Assembly (NCBI RefSeq): GCF_003634935.1 | Contig: NZ_RBXO01000001.1 | Span: 5,171,501-5,235,500 of the forward strand | DNA length: 64,000 nucleotides | Direction: 5' to 3' | DNA from: Saccharothrix australiensis | Lineage (GTDB): Bacteria; Actinomycetota; Actinomycetes; Mycobacteriales; Pseudonocardiaceae | Shown here: positions 18,221-26,943 of the stretch, piece by piece | Position numbering within the stretch: the stretch's first letter is position 1 | How the letters are laid out: each line of letters begins with the position of its first letter | Program-made: the position numbers and the translations under genes | The notes under the pieces: generated by a model | Databases searched by the model: none | Told to the model about the DNA's origin: nothing | Seen by the model: only the letters and a program-made list of their open reading frames with translations

Positions 18221-19236
18221 CGCTCGCGGAGGCGGTGCTGGGCGCCGCGTTCGTCGGCCTGGTGGCCTACGCGCTGTTCGGCGGCGCGGACTTCGGCGGC
18301 GGCGTGTGGGACCTGCTGGCCGGCGGCACCGAGCGCGGGCGGCGGACGCGGGACCGGGTGGAGCGCTCGATCGGCCCGGTGTGGGAGGCGAACCACGTCT
18401 GGTTGATCTTCGTGCTGGTGGTGCTGTGGACGGGGTTCTCCGGCGCGTTCGCCGCCGCCGTGACCACCCTGTACCTCCCGCTGACGCTCGCCGCGTTCGG
18501 GATCATCGCGCGCGGCGCGGCGTTCGCCTACCGCAAGAGCGTCGGCACGCCGGGGATGCGCCGCTTCTTCGGGGCGGCGTTCGCGCTGTCGTCGCTGCTC
18601 ACGCCGTTCTTCTTCGGGGCGGTCGTCGGCGGGGTCGCCTCCGGCCGCGTGCCGCCGGGCATCGCGGGCGGCGACGTGGTGCGCGGTTGGGTGAACCCGA
18701 CCTCGTTCCTCGGCGGCGCGCTCGCCGTGCTGGTGTGCGCCTACCTGGCGGCGGTGTTCCTGTGCGGCGACGCCCGCCGCGACGGCGAGCACGACCTGGC
18801 CGAGGCGTTCCGCCGCCGGGCGCTGGTGACCGCCGCCGTGACCGGCGCGGTGGGGCTGGCGGGCATCGCCGTGCTGCGCGCCGACGCGCCCCTGCTGTTC
18901 GACGGGCTGACCGGGCGCGGGCTGCCGGTGGTGCTGCTGTCGGTGGCGGCCGGGCTGACCGCGCTCGGCCTGCTGCTGGCCCGCCGCTACGCGGCGGCGC
19001 GGATCGCCTCCGCGGTCGCCGTCGCGGCGATCCTCGTCGGGTGGGCGGTGGGCCAGTACCCGTACGTGCTGCTGCCGGAGCTCACCGTGGAGGAGGCCGC
19101 GACGGGCCGGTCCACCCTGCTCGCGCTGCTCATCGCCCTGGCCGTGGGCGCGCTCGTGCTCGTGCCCGCCCTGGTCTACCTCTACGTGCTGTTCCAGCGG
19201 CCCGCGCCGACGTCCGGGCCGGAAGGCCGGGGGTGA
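18217..19236 (+). CDS. cydB: Cytochrome bd oxidase subunit II
   Basis: 339 residues, ATG overlapping the cydA stop. Eight or so membrane helices; family hallmarks include YALFGGADFGGGVWDLLA at the N-terminus, PVWEANHVWLIFVLV and GWAVGQYPYVLLPE. It forms the heterodimer with CydA. The C-terminus (APTSGPEGRG) is short. It ends 37 bases before the stop of a convergent hydrolase gene. Confidence 0.95.
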   Translation: MTLAEAVLGAAFVGLVAYALFGGADFGGGVWDLLAGGTERGRRTRDRVERSIGPVWEANHVWLIFVLVVLWTGFSGAFAAAVTTLYLPLTLAAFGIIARGAAFAYRKSVGTPGMRRFFGAAFALSSLLTPFFFGAVVGGVASGRVPPGIAGGDVVRGWVNPTSFLGGALAVLVCAYLAAVFLCGDARRDGEHDLAEAFRRRALVTAAVTGAVGLAGIAVLRADAPLLFDGLTGRGLPVVLLSVAAGLTALGLLLARRYAAARIASAVAVAAILVGWAVGQYPYVLLPELTVEEAATGRSTLLALLIALAVGALVLVPALVYLYVLFQRPAPTSGPEGRG

Positions 19237-19273
19237 CGCGCGGGCCGGGCGCGCCCGACGGAGGAGGGCGGGT

Positions 19274-20122
19274 TCAGCACAGCTTCGCTATCTGCGCCGC
19301 CACCTCGGCGGGGCTCTCCAGCGGCAGCATGTGCCCGGCGTCGGCGACCACCACGGCCTCCCCGCCGACCGCGCCGGCCAGCGCCCGCGCGTCGGACTCC
19401 GGGCACAGCCGGTCCTCGTCGCCGACGATCGCGACCACCGGCCGCTCACCGGCCACGGTCAGCGCGGCCTCCCGGTCGTACCGGTCGACGGCGGGCCGGA
19501 ACAGCGCGACCGTGTCCGGCCAGTGCGCCCGCACCATCTCGGCGGTCAGCTCGACGTCCTCCGGGCGCGGCTCGTCCCCGAACAGCCACCACCGCAGGCC
19601 GGCGGTCTTGGCCGGCTCGATCCTCGCCCGGATGGTCCGCACGAGCGGCCCGAACGCCCGCTCCAGCTCCCGGACCAGCTTGCCCACCGCCTTGGGCCAC
19701 GCGAGCGACAGCTCGGCCGGCCCGGTGACGGCGGTCGACACGAACACCACGCCCGCCACCCGCTGCCGGTAGAGCCGGGGCCGCCGCTCCGCCATCGCCA
19801 TCGCCGCCATGCCGCCCATCGAGTGGCCGGCGACCACCACCCGCCCCTCCGGCACGAGCCGTTCGACCAGCTCGCCGAGGTCGTCACCCAGCCGCTCGAT
19901 GGACGCGGTGCCGGGCGTGGCCGGGTCGGACCCGCCGTGCCCCCGGTGGTCGTAGCTGATGACCCGCACGGACGCCGGCAGCTCCGCCACCACCCGGTGC
20001 CAACTGCGGTGGTCCAGCGCGTAGCCGTGCGCGAGCACCACGGTAACCCCGGCATCCGACGCGCCACCGACCCGAACGTTCAACTCGGTGCCGTCCTCCA
20101 GCCGCACCCGCTCGGTCGCCAC
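19274..20122 (-). CDS. Alpha/beta-fold hydrolase
   Basis: 282 residues, start MATERVRLEDGTELN. Oxyanion motif LAHGYALDHRSW, nucleophile elbow VVAGHSMGGMAAM (Ser), acid in VVAIVGDEDRLCPE (Asp) and C-terminal catalytic His in VADAGHMLPLE: a complete triad. A cap of ~75 residues lies between the nucleophile and the acid. Similar to haloperoxidase/esterase-like hydrolases; substrate not predictable. A hairpin-rich repeat separates it from the upstream M20 gene, so it is probably not in that operon. Confidence 0.88.
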   Translation of the reverse strand: MATERVRLEDGTELNVRVGGASDAGVTVVLAHGYALDHRSWHRVVAELPASVRVISYDHRGHGGSDPATPGTASIERLGDDLGELVERLVPEGRVVVAGHSMGGMAAMAMAERRPRLYRQRVAGVVFVSTAVTGPAELSLAWPKAVGKLVRELERAFGPLVRTIRARIEPAKTAGLRWWLFGDEPRPEDVELTAEMVRAHWPDTVALFRPAVDRYDREAALTVAGERPVVAIVGDEDRLCPESDARALAGAVGGEAVVVADAGHMLPLESPAEVAAQIAKLC

Positions 20123-20244
20123 ACACGCCTCCCGTCGTCAACCCCCACCCGCTCCAACGACCAGGCAGACAAGACGTCACGGTGCCGCCCCCCACTCCCC
20201 TCTTGCCGCCCTCCCCTCTCCCTGCTCTCCCTTCCACACGCACC

Positions 20245-20378
20245 CCGCGAGGCCGCGTCGGGTTGTCGCGCCTCATTTCCCGCCGATCACGCTTTTGGAT
20301 CGGCGGGAAATGAGGCGCGATGGCCCGACTAAAGGGCGGCCGAGCCCGCCGCGACGAAGTCGCGGCAATCCAACACAG
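20245..20378 (+). repeat. Dispersed hairpin element, copy A
   Basis: Core is a perfect 23-bp inverted repeat (20266-20288 with 20298-20320) closing a nine-base loop ACGCTTTTG. It is followed by a second hairpin (20348-20366, eight pairs closing GAA) and ends with AATCCAACACAG. Related copies lie at 21731-21978 and 26712-26921. It sits just after the M20 gene stop, so it may also act as a terminator. Confidence 0.8.
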
Positions 20379-20382
20379 CAGA

Positions 20383-21708
20383 TCAGGCGCTCCGCAGGAA
20401 CCGGTCCAGCACCCGGACGCCGAACTGGAGCGCGTCCACCGGCACCCGCTCGTCCACCCCGTGGAAAAGCCCGGAGAAGTCCAGGTCGGCGGGCAACTTC
20501 AGCGGCGCGAACCCGAAGTTCCGGATGCCCAGCTGCTGGAACGACTTGGCGTCCGTCCCACCGGACAGCATGTAGGGCAGCACCCGCGCGCCGGGGTCCT
20601 CGGCCGTGATCGACGCCGTCATCGCGTCCACCAGCGCGCCGTCGAACGTCGTCTCCACCGGCGGCAGCCCCAGCCACTCGCGTTCCACGTCCGGCCCGAG
20701 CAGCTCCGCCAACTCCCGGTCGAACGCCTCCTCCCGGCCGGGCAGGATGCGGCAGTCCACGGTCGCCTCGGCGACCGACGGGATGACGTTCGCCTTGTAG
20801 CCGGCGGTCAGCATGGTCGGGTTCGCGGTGTCCCGGATGGTCGCGCCGATCATCCGCGACAGCGCGCCCAGCTTGCCGATCGCGCCCTCGATGTCGTCCT
20901 CCGGGAACTCCAGCCCGGTGATCTCCGAGACACCGGCCAGGAACTCCCGCACCGACGGCGTGAGCACGACCGGGAACCGGTGCTGCCCCAGCTTGGTCAC
21001 CGCCGCGGCCAGCTTCGCCACCGCGTTGTCGTGGTGGATCATCGACCCGTGCCCGGCGGTGCCGCGCACCCGCAGCTTCAGCCAGCGGATGCCCTTCTCC
21101 GCCGTCTCCACCAGGTAGGCGCGCACGTCGTCCTTCAGCGTGATGGAGAACCCGCCGACCTCGCTGATCGCCTCGGTGACGCCCTCGAACAGCTCGGGCC
21201 GGTGGTCCACGAGCCACTTGGCCCCGTACACGCCGCCCGCCTCCTCGTCGGCGAGGAACGCGAACACCAGGTCGCGCGGCGGCACCACGCCGTCGCGCTT
21301 GAAGCGACGCGCCACGGCCAGCGTCATCGCGACCATGTCCTTCATGTCGACCGCGCCGCGCCCCCACACGTAGCCGTCCTGCACCGCGCCGGAGAACGGG
21401 TGCACCGACCACTCGGACGCGTCGGCGGGCACCACGTCCAGGTGCCCGTGCACCAGCAGCGCGCCGCGCGAGGGGTCGGCCCCGGCCAGGCGGGCGACGA
21501 CGTTGCCACGGCCCTTCGCACCGGACTCGACGTAGGTGGTCTCGTACCCGACCTCGGACAGCCGCTCGGCCACCCACTCGGCGGCGGCGCGCTCCCCGAC
21601 CAGCGTCTCCGGGTCGCCGGTGTTGGTCGTGTCGATCCTGATCAGCTCGCTGGCGAGGGTGACGACCTCGTCCTGCGCCACCCGGAGGCCCTCTTCGACG
21701 TTGCTCAC
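20383..21708 (-). CDS. M20/M25/M40 family metallo-hydrolase (peptidase/deacylase)
   Basis: 441 residues, start MSNVEEGLRVAQDE. Two-zinc site motifs: LVHGHLDVVPAD (His and catalytic Asp), WGRGAVDMKD (bridging Asp), FLADEEAGG (general base Glu and ligand) and, at the end, GFAPLKLP...LFHGVDERV (last His). The dimerisation/lid domain is in the middle (RVRGTAGHGSM, whose His reaches the partner active site). Cytoplasmic; resembles ArgE/DapE/dipeptidase-type enzymes, and the substrate is not fixed by sequence. Hairpin repeats flank the gene on both sides. Confidence 0.92.
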   Translation of the reverse strand: MSNVEEGLRVAQDEVVTLASELIRIDTTNTGDPETLVGERAAAEWVAERLSEVGYETTYVESGAKGRGNVVARLAGADPSRGALLVHGHLDVVPADASEWSVHPFSGAVQDGYVWGRGAVDMKDMVAMTLAVARRFKRDGVVPPRDLVFAFLADEEAGGVYGAKWLVDHRPELFEGVTEAISEVGGFSITLKDDVRAYLVETAEKGIRWLKLRVRGTAGHGSMIHHDNAVAKLAAAVTKLGQHRFPVVLTPSVREFLAGVSEITGLEFPEDDIEGAIGKLGALSRMIGATIRDTANPTMLTAGYKANVIPSVAEATVDCRILPGREEAFDRELAELLGPDVEREWLGLPPVETTFDGALVDAMTASITAEDPGARVLPYMLSGGTDAKSFQQLGIRNFGFAPLKLPADLDFSGLFHGVDERVPVDALQFGVRVLDRFLRSA

Positions 21709-21730
21709 CGGGCCTTCCTACCACTGCGCG

Positions 21731-21978
21731 CGGCTGTGTTGGATTTGCCCTCCTTCGTCGGGCGGCTCGGCCGCCATTGAGTCGGCGGCTCGCGGGGCGG
21801 ATTCCCCCGATCGAAAAGCGTGATCGTCGGAACCCGCGCCGCGAACCACCGACGCGGCTGTGTTGGATTTGCCCTCCTTCGTCGGGCGGCTCGGCCGCCA
21901 TTGAGTCGGCGGCTCGCGGGGCGGATTCCGCCGATCGAAAAGCGTGATCGTCGGAACCCGCGCCGCGAACCACCGACG
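21731..21978 (-). repeat. Dispersed hairpin element, copy B: two tandem 124-bp units
   Basis: Units 21731-21854 and 21855-21978 are almost identical (one visible change, CCCCCGA versus CCGCCGA). Read on the minus strand, each has the architecture of copy A: a ~26-bp stem with four mismatches and loop ACGCTTTTC, then a GGCGGCC-rich stretch, then AAATCCAACACAG. The stem sequence differs from copy A on both arms, while loop and end are kept. They fill the divergent gap (21709-22067) between the M20 and methyltransferase starts. Confidence 0.8.
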
Positions 21979-22067
21979 CGGCCTCGCGGGACTGGGCGCG
22001 AGCGGTAGCGAGCAAGGAGCGGGAGTGGGAACGGGGGTGGGTGGGTTGTTTGTGGGAGGGTGGTGGG

Positions 22068-22904
22068 GTGCCGGTGGGGTGGGAGTGGGACGACACGTTG
22101 TTCGCCGGGGCCGCGCCTTATTACCGGCGGGGGCGGCTGCCGTATGCGCCGGGGCTTTCCGGGTTGCTCGCTCGGGAGTTGGGGCTTGACGGTCGGGGGC
22201 GGTTGCTCGACGTGGGCTGCGGGCCCGGTGTCCTCGCGCTGGAACTGGCGCACCTGTTCGGCGAGGTGGTCGGGGTGGACCCGGACGGTGGGATGATCGC
22301 CGAGGCCGAGCGCCTGGCCGCGGGTGTGGCGGGACGGGCGCGGTGGGTGCGCACCCGTGCCGAAGACCTGCCGGCGGGGCTCGGCACGTTCACGGTCGCG
22401 ACGTTCGGCCAGTCGTTCCACTGGATGGAGCGCGACGTGGTGGCGGCCACCGTCAGGGACATGCTGTGCCCGGACGGGGCGCTGGTGCACGTCTCGGACC
22501 TCAAGGCGGAACGGCGGAGCGTCGACGGGCTCCCGCACCCGGCCGTGCCCTACGCGGGGATCGGCGAGCTGGTCGCCCGCTACCTGGGGCCGGTGCGGCG
22601 GGCCGGGCGCGGCGTGCTGCCGCACGGTACGCCCGCCGGCGAGTCCGAGGTGTACCGGCGGGCGGGGTTCTCGGGGCCGCGCCGGCACGTGCTGCCCGGT
22701 GGGCAGGTCGTGGAGCGGACCTGCGACGACGTCGTGGCGTGGGTGTACTCGAACTCCTCCTCCGCGCCGCACCTGTTCGGCGCGCGGCGCGGCGGGTTCG
22801 AGGCGGACCTCGGGCGGCTGCTGCGGGCGGCCTCGCCGTCGGGTCGGTTCTCCGAGCGCCTGCCGAGCACCGAGGTCGTGGTCTGGCGCAACGCCGCCCG
22901 GTGA
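22068..22904 (+). CDS. Class I SAM-dependent methyltransferase
   Basis: 278 residues from GTG 22068 with GGGAGGG upstream (GTG 22041 is an alternative). Motif I LLDVGCGPGVLALELA, acidic loop VVGVDPDGGMIAEAE, motif II-like TVATFGQSFHWME (the F-H-W-M pattern of UbiE/YafE-type families) and motif III CPDGALVHVSDL. The C-terminal ~120 residues are of unknown role. Substrate unknown. Confidence 0.88.
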   Translation: MPVGWEWDDTLFAGAAPYYRRGRLPYAPGLSGLLARELGLDGRGRLLDVGCGPGVLALELAHLFGEVVGVDPDGGMIAEAERLAAGVAGRARWVRTRAEDLPAGLGTFTVATFGQSFHWMERDVVAATVRDMLCPDGALVHVSDLKAERRSVDGLPHPAVPYAGIGELVARYLGPVRRAGRGVLPHGTPAGESEVYRRAGFSGPRRHVLPGGQVVERTCDDVVAWVYSNSSSAPHLFGARRGGFEADLGRLLRAASPSGRFSERLPSTEVVVWRNAAR

Positions 22905-22943
22905 GCGCGCCCGCCGCCACCGGGGGGACAGCGGCAGCCGGGG

Positions 22944-23777
22944 TCAGCGGTAGCCGGCCAGGCCGTCGTCCCGTTCCGCGTCGTCACCGTCGAGCGCGCC
23001 GGCCAGGGCCTGCTGGAGGGCGAACGTGCCCTGGTACGCCCTGATCCGTGGCCCGACCACCGCCCGGTCGAGGCCGAGCAGCCCGATCACCCGGTCCAGC
23101 AGGGCGGGGCCGTAGCTCGCCCCGACGGCGGCGAGGTCCTCGGCCGGGTCGCCGACGACCGCGCCGTCCCAGTCGACCACGCCGACCAGCCGGGGCGGGT
23201 CCGCCTCGTCCCACAGCACGTTCTCGCCGCCGAGGTCGCCGTGCACCAGGCCGGTGGCGACGTGGTCGAGGGCGAGCACGGCCGCCAGCTCGCGCTCGGC
23301 GCGCTCCCGGCCGGCGGCGGCCATCAGCGGGAACAGTCCACTGTGGACGCCGTCGGCGAACTCCGCCCAGCGGTGCGGGTCGGCGGTGGGCACGTCGGCC
23401 GGCCGCCGGTCCGCCATGACCCGCAGCAGGCGGGCGAACCCGGCCGCCACGCCATCGACCCGCGCGGCGCCCACCCGGTCCAGCGGCGCGCCGGGCACCC
23501 GGTCCAGCTCCAGGAAGCGCTCGCCGACCGGCGCGGCGAGGTCGACGTCGGCCGACGGCACCGGCACCCGCACGCCGAGGTCGAGCGCCGCCACCGCGGC
23601 CGCCAGGGCGGCCCGCCGGGGCAGCGCGGCGGCGGCGGACGCCGTCCTCGGGAACCGGAACACGCGGTCCGCCGTGAGCAGCACGTCGTGGGACTGGCCT
23701 CGGTGCAGGGTCGCGTCGCCGAGGTCGTGGCCGGGTCGGGCGCGCCGGACCACGTCGAGGTAGTGGGCCAAGGTCAT
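22944..23777 (-). CDS. Aminoglycoside phosphotransferase (APH) family kinase
   Basis: 277 residues, start MTLAHYLDVVRRARPG (the frame stays open upstream to 23915, but without APH character). Brenner motif GLVHGDLGGENVLWDE (catalytic Asp, Asn) and DFG-equivalent GVVDWDGAVVGDPAEDLAA are intact. An N-lobe nucleotide loop (HRGQSHDVLLTADRVFRFPR) is present. The family phosphorylates small molecules such as antibiotics, choline, homoserine or macrolides; resistance cannot be assumed. It converges with the methyltransferase. Confidence 0.85.
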   Translation of the reverse strand: MTLAHYLDVVRRARPGHDLGDATLHRGQSHDVLLTADRVFRFPRTASAAAALPRRAALAAAVAALDLGVRVPVPSADVDLAAPVGERFLELDRVPGAPLDRVGAARVDGVAAGFARLLRVMADRRPADVPTADPHRWAEFADGVHSGLFPLMAAAGRERAERELAAVLALDHVATGLVHGDLGGENVLWDEADPPRLVGVVDWDGAVVGDPAEDLAAVGASYGPALLDRVIGLLGLDRAVVGPRIRAYQGTFALQQALAGALDGDDAERDDGLAGYR

Positions 23778-24038
23778 GACCGCGCATGGTGCCGTCGCGG
23801 CGGGGCGGGGGCGAGCGGGTTTCGGCCGGGCCGCGAGCCGCCGCGCGTTCCCGGTGACGGCGTGCTCGGGCGGCGCGGCCGGGTGTCCACGCGCTGGGAC
23901 GGTCGCCGTCCACATCCCGGACGGCTCGGGTTATTCCCGCGACCCGGCCGCCGTCCCAGGGCGTGGCGGGTGCTGTCGGCGGGCCCGGCGCGGGCCCCAC
24001 ACTGCGCGTGCCCCTTCCCCGACCCGAGGAGAACCGCG

Positions 24039-24554
24039 ATGACCGTCGAAACCCGGCTGAACGACGTCGACATCCAGGCCGTTGGCGCGCTGGTCGCCGC
24101 CGTCCAGGCCGACGAGGCCAAGGCGAGGACCACGTGGGCGGCGCACGTCCGGTGGCGGGGCGGGTTCCGGTCCGAGGCGCGGGTCCGCGGTTTCGCGCCG
24201 ACGCCCTCGGACGAGCCGACCGCGCTCGGCGGCGGCGACAGCGCCGCGAACCCGGTCGAGCAGCTGCTCGGCGCGCTCGGCAACTGCCTGGCCGTGGGGT
24301 ACGCCGCGAACGCCACCGTCGCGGGCATCGCGATCGACGGGCTCACCATCGACCTCAAGGGCGACGTCGACCTGCGGGTCTTCCTGGGCCTCGCGGAGGG
24401 GCACGCGGGGTTCGACTCGATCACCGCGCGGGTGCGCATCGACTCGACCGCGCCGCGCGAGGAGATCGAGGCGTTGCACGCCAAGGTGATCGGCTCCTCC
24501 CCCGTCGGCCACACGCTGGCGAGGGCGGTGCCGGTGGCGGTCGAACTGGTGTGA
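24039..24554 (+). CDS. OsmC-like family protein lacking the second redox cysteine
   Basis: 171 residues, ATG 24039 after GAGGAGAA. OsmC fold features: ...SAANPVEQLLGALGNCLAVGYAANA carries the first conserved Cys, but the second position reads GSSPVGHTLARAVPV, with Ser where peroxiredoxin-type OsmC/Ohr proteins have Cys. It may therefore not reduce peroxides by the two-Cys mechanism. Length matches the YhfA-like subfamily. Monocistronic. Confidence 0.85.
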   Translation: MTVETRLNDVDIQAVGALVAAVQADEAKARTTWAAHVRWRGGFRSEARVRGFAPTPSDEPTALGGGDSAANPVEQLLGALGNCLAVGYAANATVAGIAIDGLTIDLKGDVDLRVFLGLAEGHAGFDSITARVRIDSTAPREEIEALHAKVIGSSPVGHTLARAVPVAVELV

Positions 24555-24798
24555 GCCGCCGGGCCACCACGACCACGTGCCGCCCGGTATGCCCTGTTAG
24601 TCCGAATGTCCCGAGGCAGACGATCACCGCGCAACCCGACAGTGTCGCGGTGAACGGCGCTCACCGGTACCTACCGCAAGCCCTACCTGGCAGGACCCGC
24701 GCGGTGCGACGCTTCCTTGGTTCGGCCGCGCCCCGGTGACGAGGCCGCCCTTCCTGCGGGGTGGGCCGGGCTTTCCCTGCCTTGTGAGGAGTATTCGG

Positions 24799-26550
24799 AT
24801 GAAACGCAGAATCCTGGGTGCGGTGGTCGCCATGACGGCCCTCGCCTGGGTGACCACGGCCGCGACCCCGGCCCTGGCGGACCAGGAGCAGCCGGGTGGC
24901 ACGGCGACCGTGACGTCGCTCGCGCCGCCCAACATCGACGTGGCGGCCGTGCAGGGCCACCTGGCGCAGTTCCAGTCGTTCGCGAGCAGCGGCGGCGGCC
25001 ACCGCCGCGCGGGCAGCAGCGGGTACACGCAGTCGGTCGCCTACGTGAAGGCCAAGCTCCAGGCCGCCGGCTACACCGTCGCCGAGCAGCGGTGCACCTC
25101 CTGCACCTACGTGTCGAACAACCTGATCGCGGACTGGCCGGGCGGCGACGCCAACCAGACCATCATGTTCGGCGCGCACCTCGACGGCGTCTCGGCGGGA
25201 CCCGGCATCAACGACAACGCCACGGGTTCGGCCACCCTGCTGGAGAACGCGCTCCAGCTCGCGGCGCGGAAGCCGACGATGGCCAAGCACGTCCGGTTCG
25301 CCTGGTGGACCGACGAGGAGCAGGGCCTGAACGGTTCGAGGTTCTACGTCGGCCAGCTGTCCTCGACCCAGCGGTCGGCCATCAAGGCGTACTACAACTT
25401 CGACATGGTGGGCTCCCGCAACGCGGGCTACTTCATCAACAACATCAACACCGCGGCGGCCGCGCCGCTGAAGGAGTACTGGAACTCGCTGGGCCTGTCC
25501 CCGGAGGAGAACACCGAGGGCGCGAACCGCTCGGACGACGCCTCCTTCCAGCGGGCGGGCATCCCGTCCTCCGGTTACGCCACCGGCGCGTCGTACCGCA
25601 AGACCAACGCCCAGGCGGCGAAGTGGGGCGGCACGGCGGGCGCGGCGTACGACTCGTGCTACCACAGCTCGTGCGACACGACGAGCAACGTCAACCCGAC
25701 CGCGCTGGACCGGGCGGCGGACGGCGTCGCCTACACCATCTGGAAGCAGGCCGTCACCGACGCGCCGGTCAACGACTTCTCGCTGTCGCTGAGCCCGTCC
25801 TCGGGCTCGGTGGCGGGCGGCGGCTCGGGCACGTTCACCGTCGACACCGCGACCACGTCCGGCTCGGCGCAGAGCGTCGCGCTGACCGCGACCGGCCAGC
25901 CCAACGGGGTGTCGGTCTCGTTCAGCCCCGCGACCGTCCAGTCCGGCTCGGCGTCGACCGCGACCGTGTCGGTCGGGTCGTCGGTGGCCAACGGCACCTA
26001 CCCGATCACCGTGAAGGGCACCGGTTCGGTGGCCAAGACGGCGACGTACAACCTCACCGTCACCGGTGGCGGCGGTGACGACTTCTCGCTGTCGCTGAGC
26101 CCGGCTTCAGGCTCGGTCGCCGTCGGCGGCTCGGGCACGTTCACCGTCAACACCGCGACCACGTCCGGCTCGGCGCAGGACGTGGCGCTGACGGCGACCG
26201 GCGCGCCCAGCGGGGTCACCCTGTCGTTCAACCCGGCCACCGTGCGGTCCGGCTCGGCGTCCGCGGTGACGGTCTCGGTCGCCGACTCGACCGCGAACGG
26301 CACCTACTCGATCACCGTGGTCGGCACGGGCGCGGCGACGCACAGCGCGACCTACAGCCTGACCGTCACGGGCGGCGGGGGTCCCGGCGGCTGCGACGGT
26401 GTCGAGGCGTGGAGCGCGTCGACCTCCTACGTGCCGAACGACGTGGTCTCCCACAACGGCCACAAGTGGAAGTCCACCTGGTACTCGGCCGGCGCGGAAC
26501 CCGGCGAGCCGGGCTCGTGGGCGGTGTGGGAAGACCAGGGCCCCTGCTGA
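24799..26550 (+). CDS. Secreted M28 family zinc aminopeptidase with two Ig-like repeats and a carbohydrate-binding tail
   Basis: 583 residues; ATG 24799 preceded by TGAGGAG. Signal peptide 1-27 ([10 protein letters not shown]...ATPALA). The catalytic domain (~45-320) is like Streptomyces griseus aminopeptidase: zinc ligands His127 in GAHLDG, Asp139 in INDNATGSA, Glu pair in [10 protein letters not shown], Asp in NFDMVGS and His in CYHSSCD. Two tandem ~95-residue Ig-like domains (each starting DDFSLSLSP or NDFSLSLSP) are nearly identical. The C-terminal ~50 residues ([20 protein letters not shown]...) form a CBM5/12-like chitin-binding module. Probably a secreted exopeptidase tethered to chitin-containing substrate. 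Confidence 0.93.
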   Translation: MKRRILGAVVAMTALAWVTTAATPALADQEQPGGTATVTSLAPPNIDVAAVQGHLAQFQSFASSGGGHRRAGSSGYTQSVAYVKAKLQAAGYTVAEQRCTSCTYVSNNLIADWPGGDANQTIMFGAHLDGVSAGPGINDNATGSATLLENALQLAARKPTMAKHVRFAWWTDEEQGLNGSRFYVGQLSSTQRSAIKAYYNFDMVGSRNAGYFINNINTAAAAPLKEYWNSLGLSPEENTEGANRSDDASFQRAGIPSSGYATGASYRKTNAQAAKWGGTAGAAYDSCYHSSCDTTSNVNPTALDRAADGVAYTIWKQAVTDAPVNDFSLSLSPSSGSVAGGGSGTFTVDTATTSGSAQSVALTATGQPNGVSVSFSPATVQSGSASTATVSVGSSVANGTYPITVKGTGSVAKTATYNLTVTGGGGDDFSLSLSPASGSVAVGGSGTFTVNTATTSGSAQDVALTATGAPSGVTLSFNPATVRSGSASAVTVSVADSTANGTYSITVVGTGAATHSATYSLTVTGGGGPGGCDGVEAWSASTSYVPNDVVSHNGHKWKSTWYSAGAEPGEPGSWAVWEDQGPC

Positions 26551-26576
26551 CCCGCAGAACCCCTGACACCCCCACC

Positions 26577-26611
26577 GGGGCGGCTGCAACGCGATGAGCC
26601 GCAGCCGCCCC
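26577..26611 (+). terminator. Terminator hairpin after the M28 gene
   Basis: An 11-bp perfect stem (GGGGCGGCTGC with GCAGCCGCCCC) and a 13-base loop, 26 bases after the stop codon; no T-tract. Confidence 0.7.
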
Positions 26612-26711
26612 ACCCCTCCCCTCGATCCCTCCCCCCGCGCTCTCCCTTCCCCGGCAGGGTGAACACCAGCCGACCAGTTCGCACGCACTTCACACCCATA
26701 CCGCTCCCGCA

Positions 26712-26921
26712 CCGCGAGGCCGCGTCGGGGTGTCGCGCCTCATTTCCCGCCGATCACGCTCTTCGATCGGCGGGAAATGAGGCGCGATGGCCCGACTTGA
26801 TGGCGGCCTCGCCCGCCGTCTGCGGAGCAGCGGCCATCCAACACAGCGGGAAATCAGGCGCGATGGCCCGACTTCCAGGCGGCCTCGCCCGCCGCGACGG
26901 AGTCGCGGCAATCCAACACAG
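26712..26921 (+). repeat. Dispersed hairpin element, copy C plus a partial second unit
   Basis: Same 23-bp perfect inverted repeat as copy A (26733-26755 with 26765-26787; loop ACGCTCTTC). The second hairpin at 26815-26834 uses other bases (GCCG-T-CTGC, loop GGA, GCAG-CGGC) yet remains paired. The unit ends ATCCAACACAG at 26846. A truncated unit (26847-26921) repeats the 3' part with a perfect eight-bp hairpin closing GGA (26891-26909) and again ends AATCCAACACAG. It fills the gap before the next gene. Confidence 0.8.
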
Positions 26922-26943
26922 CGGCAATCAATACAGTGCAACC

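Noticed and set aside
20245..22010. Hairpin repeats as the ends of an insertion sequence around the M20 gene
   Set aside because: The flanked gene is a peptidase, not a transposase, and the copies contain internal hairpins rather than simple terminal inverted repeats; kept as a repeat family instead.
22068..23777. Methyltransferase plus APH kinase as an antibiotic resistance pair
   Set aside because: They converge rather than share an operon, and neither has residues specific for rRNA methylation or aminoglycoside recognition.
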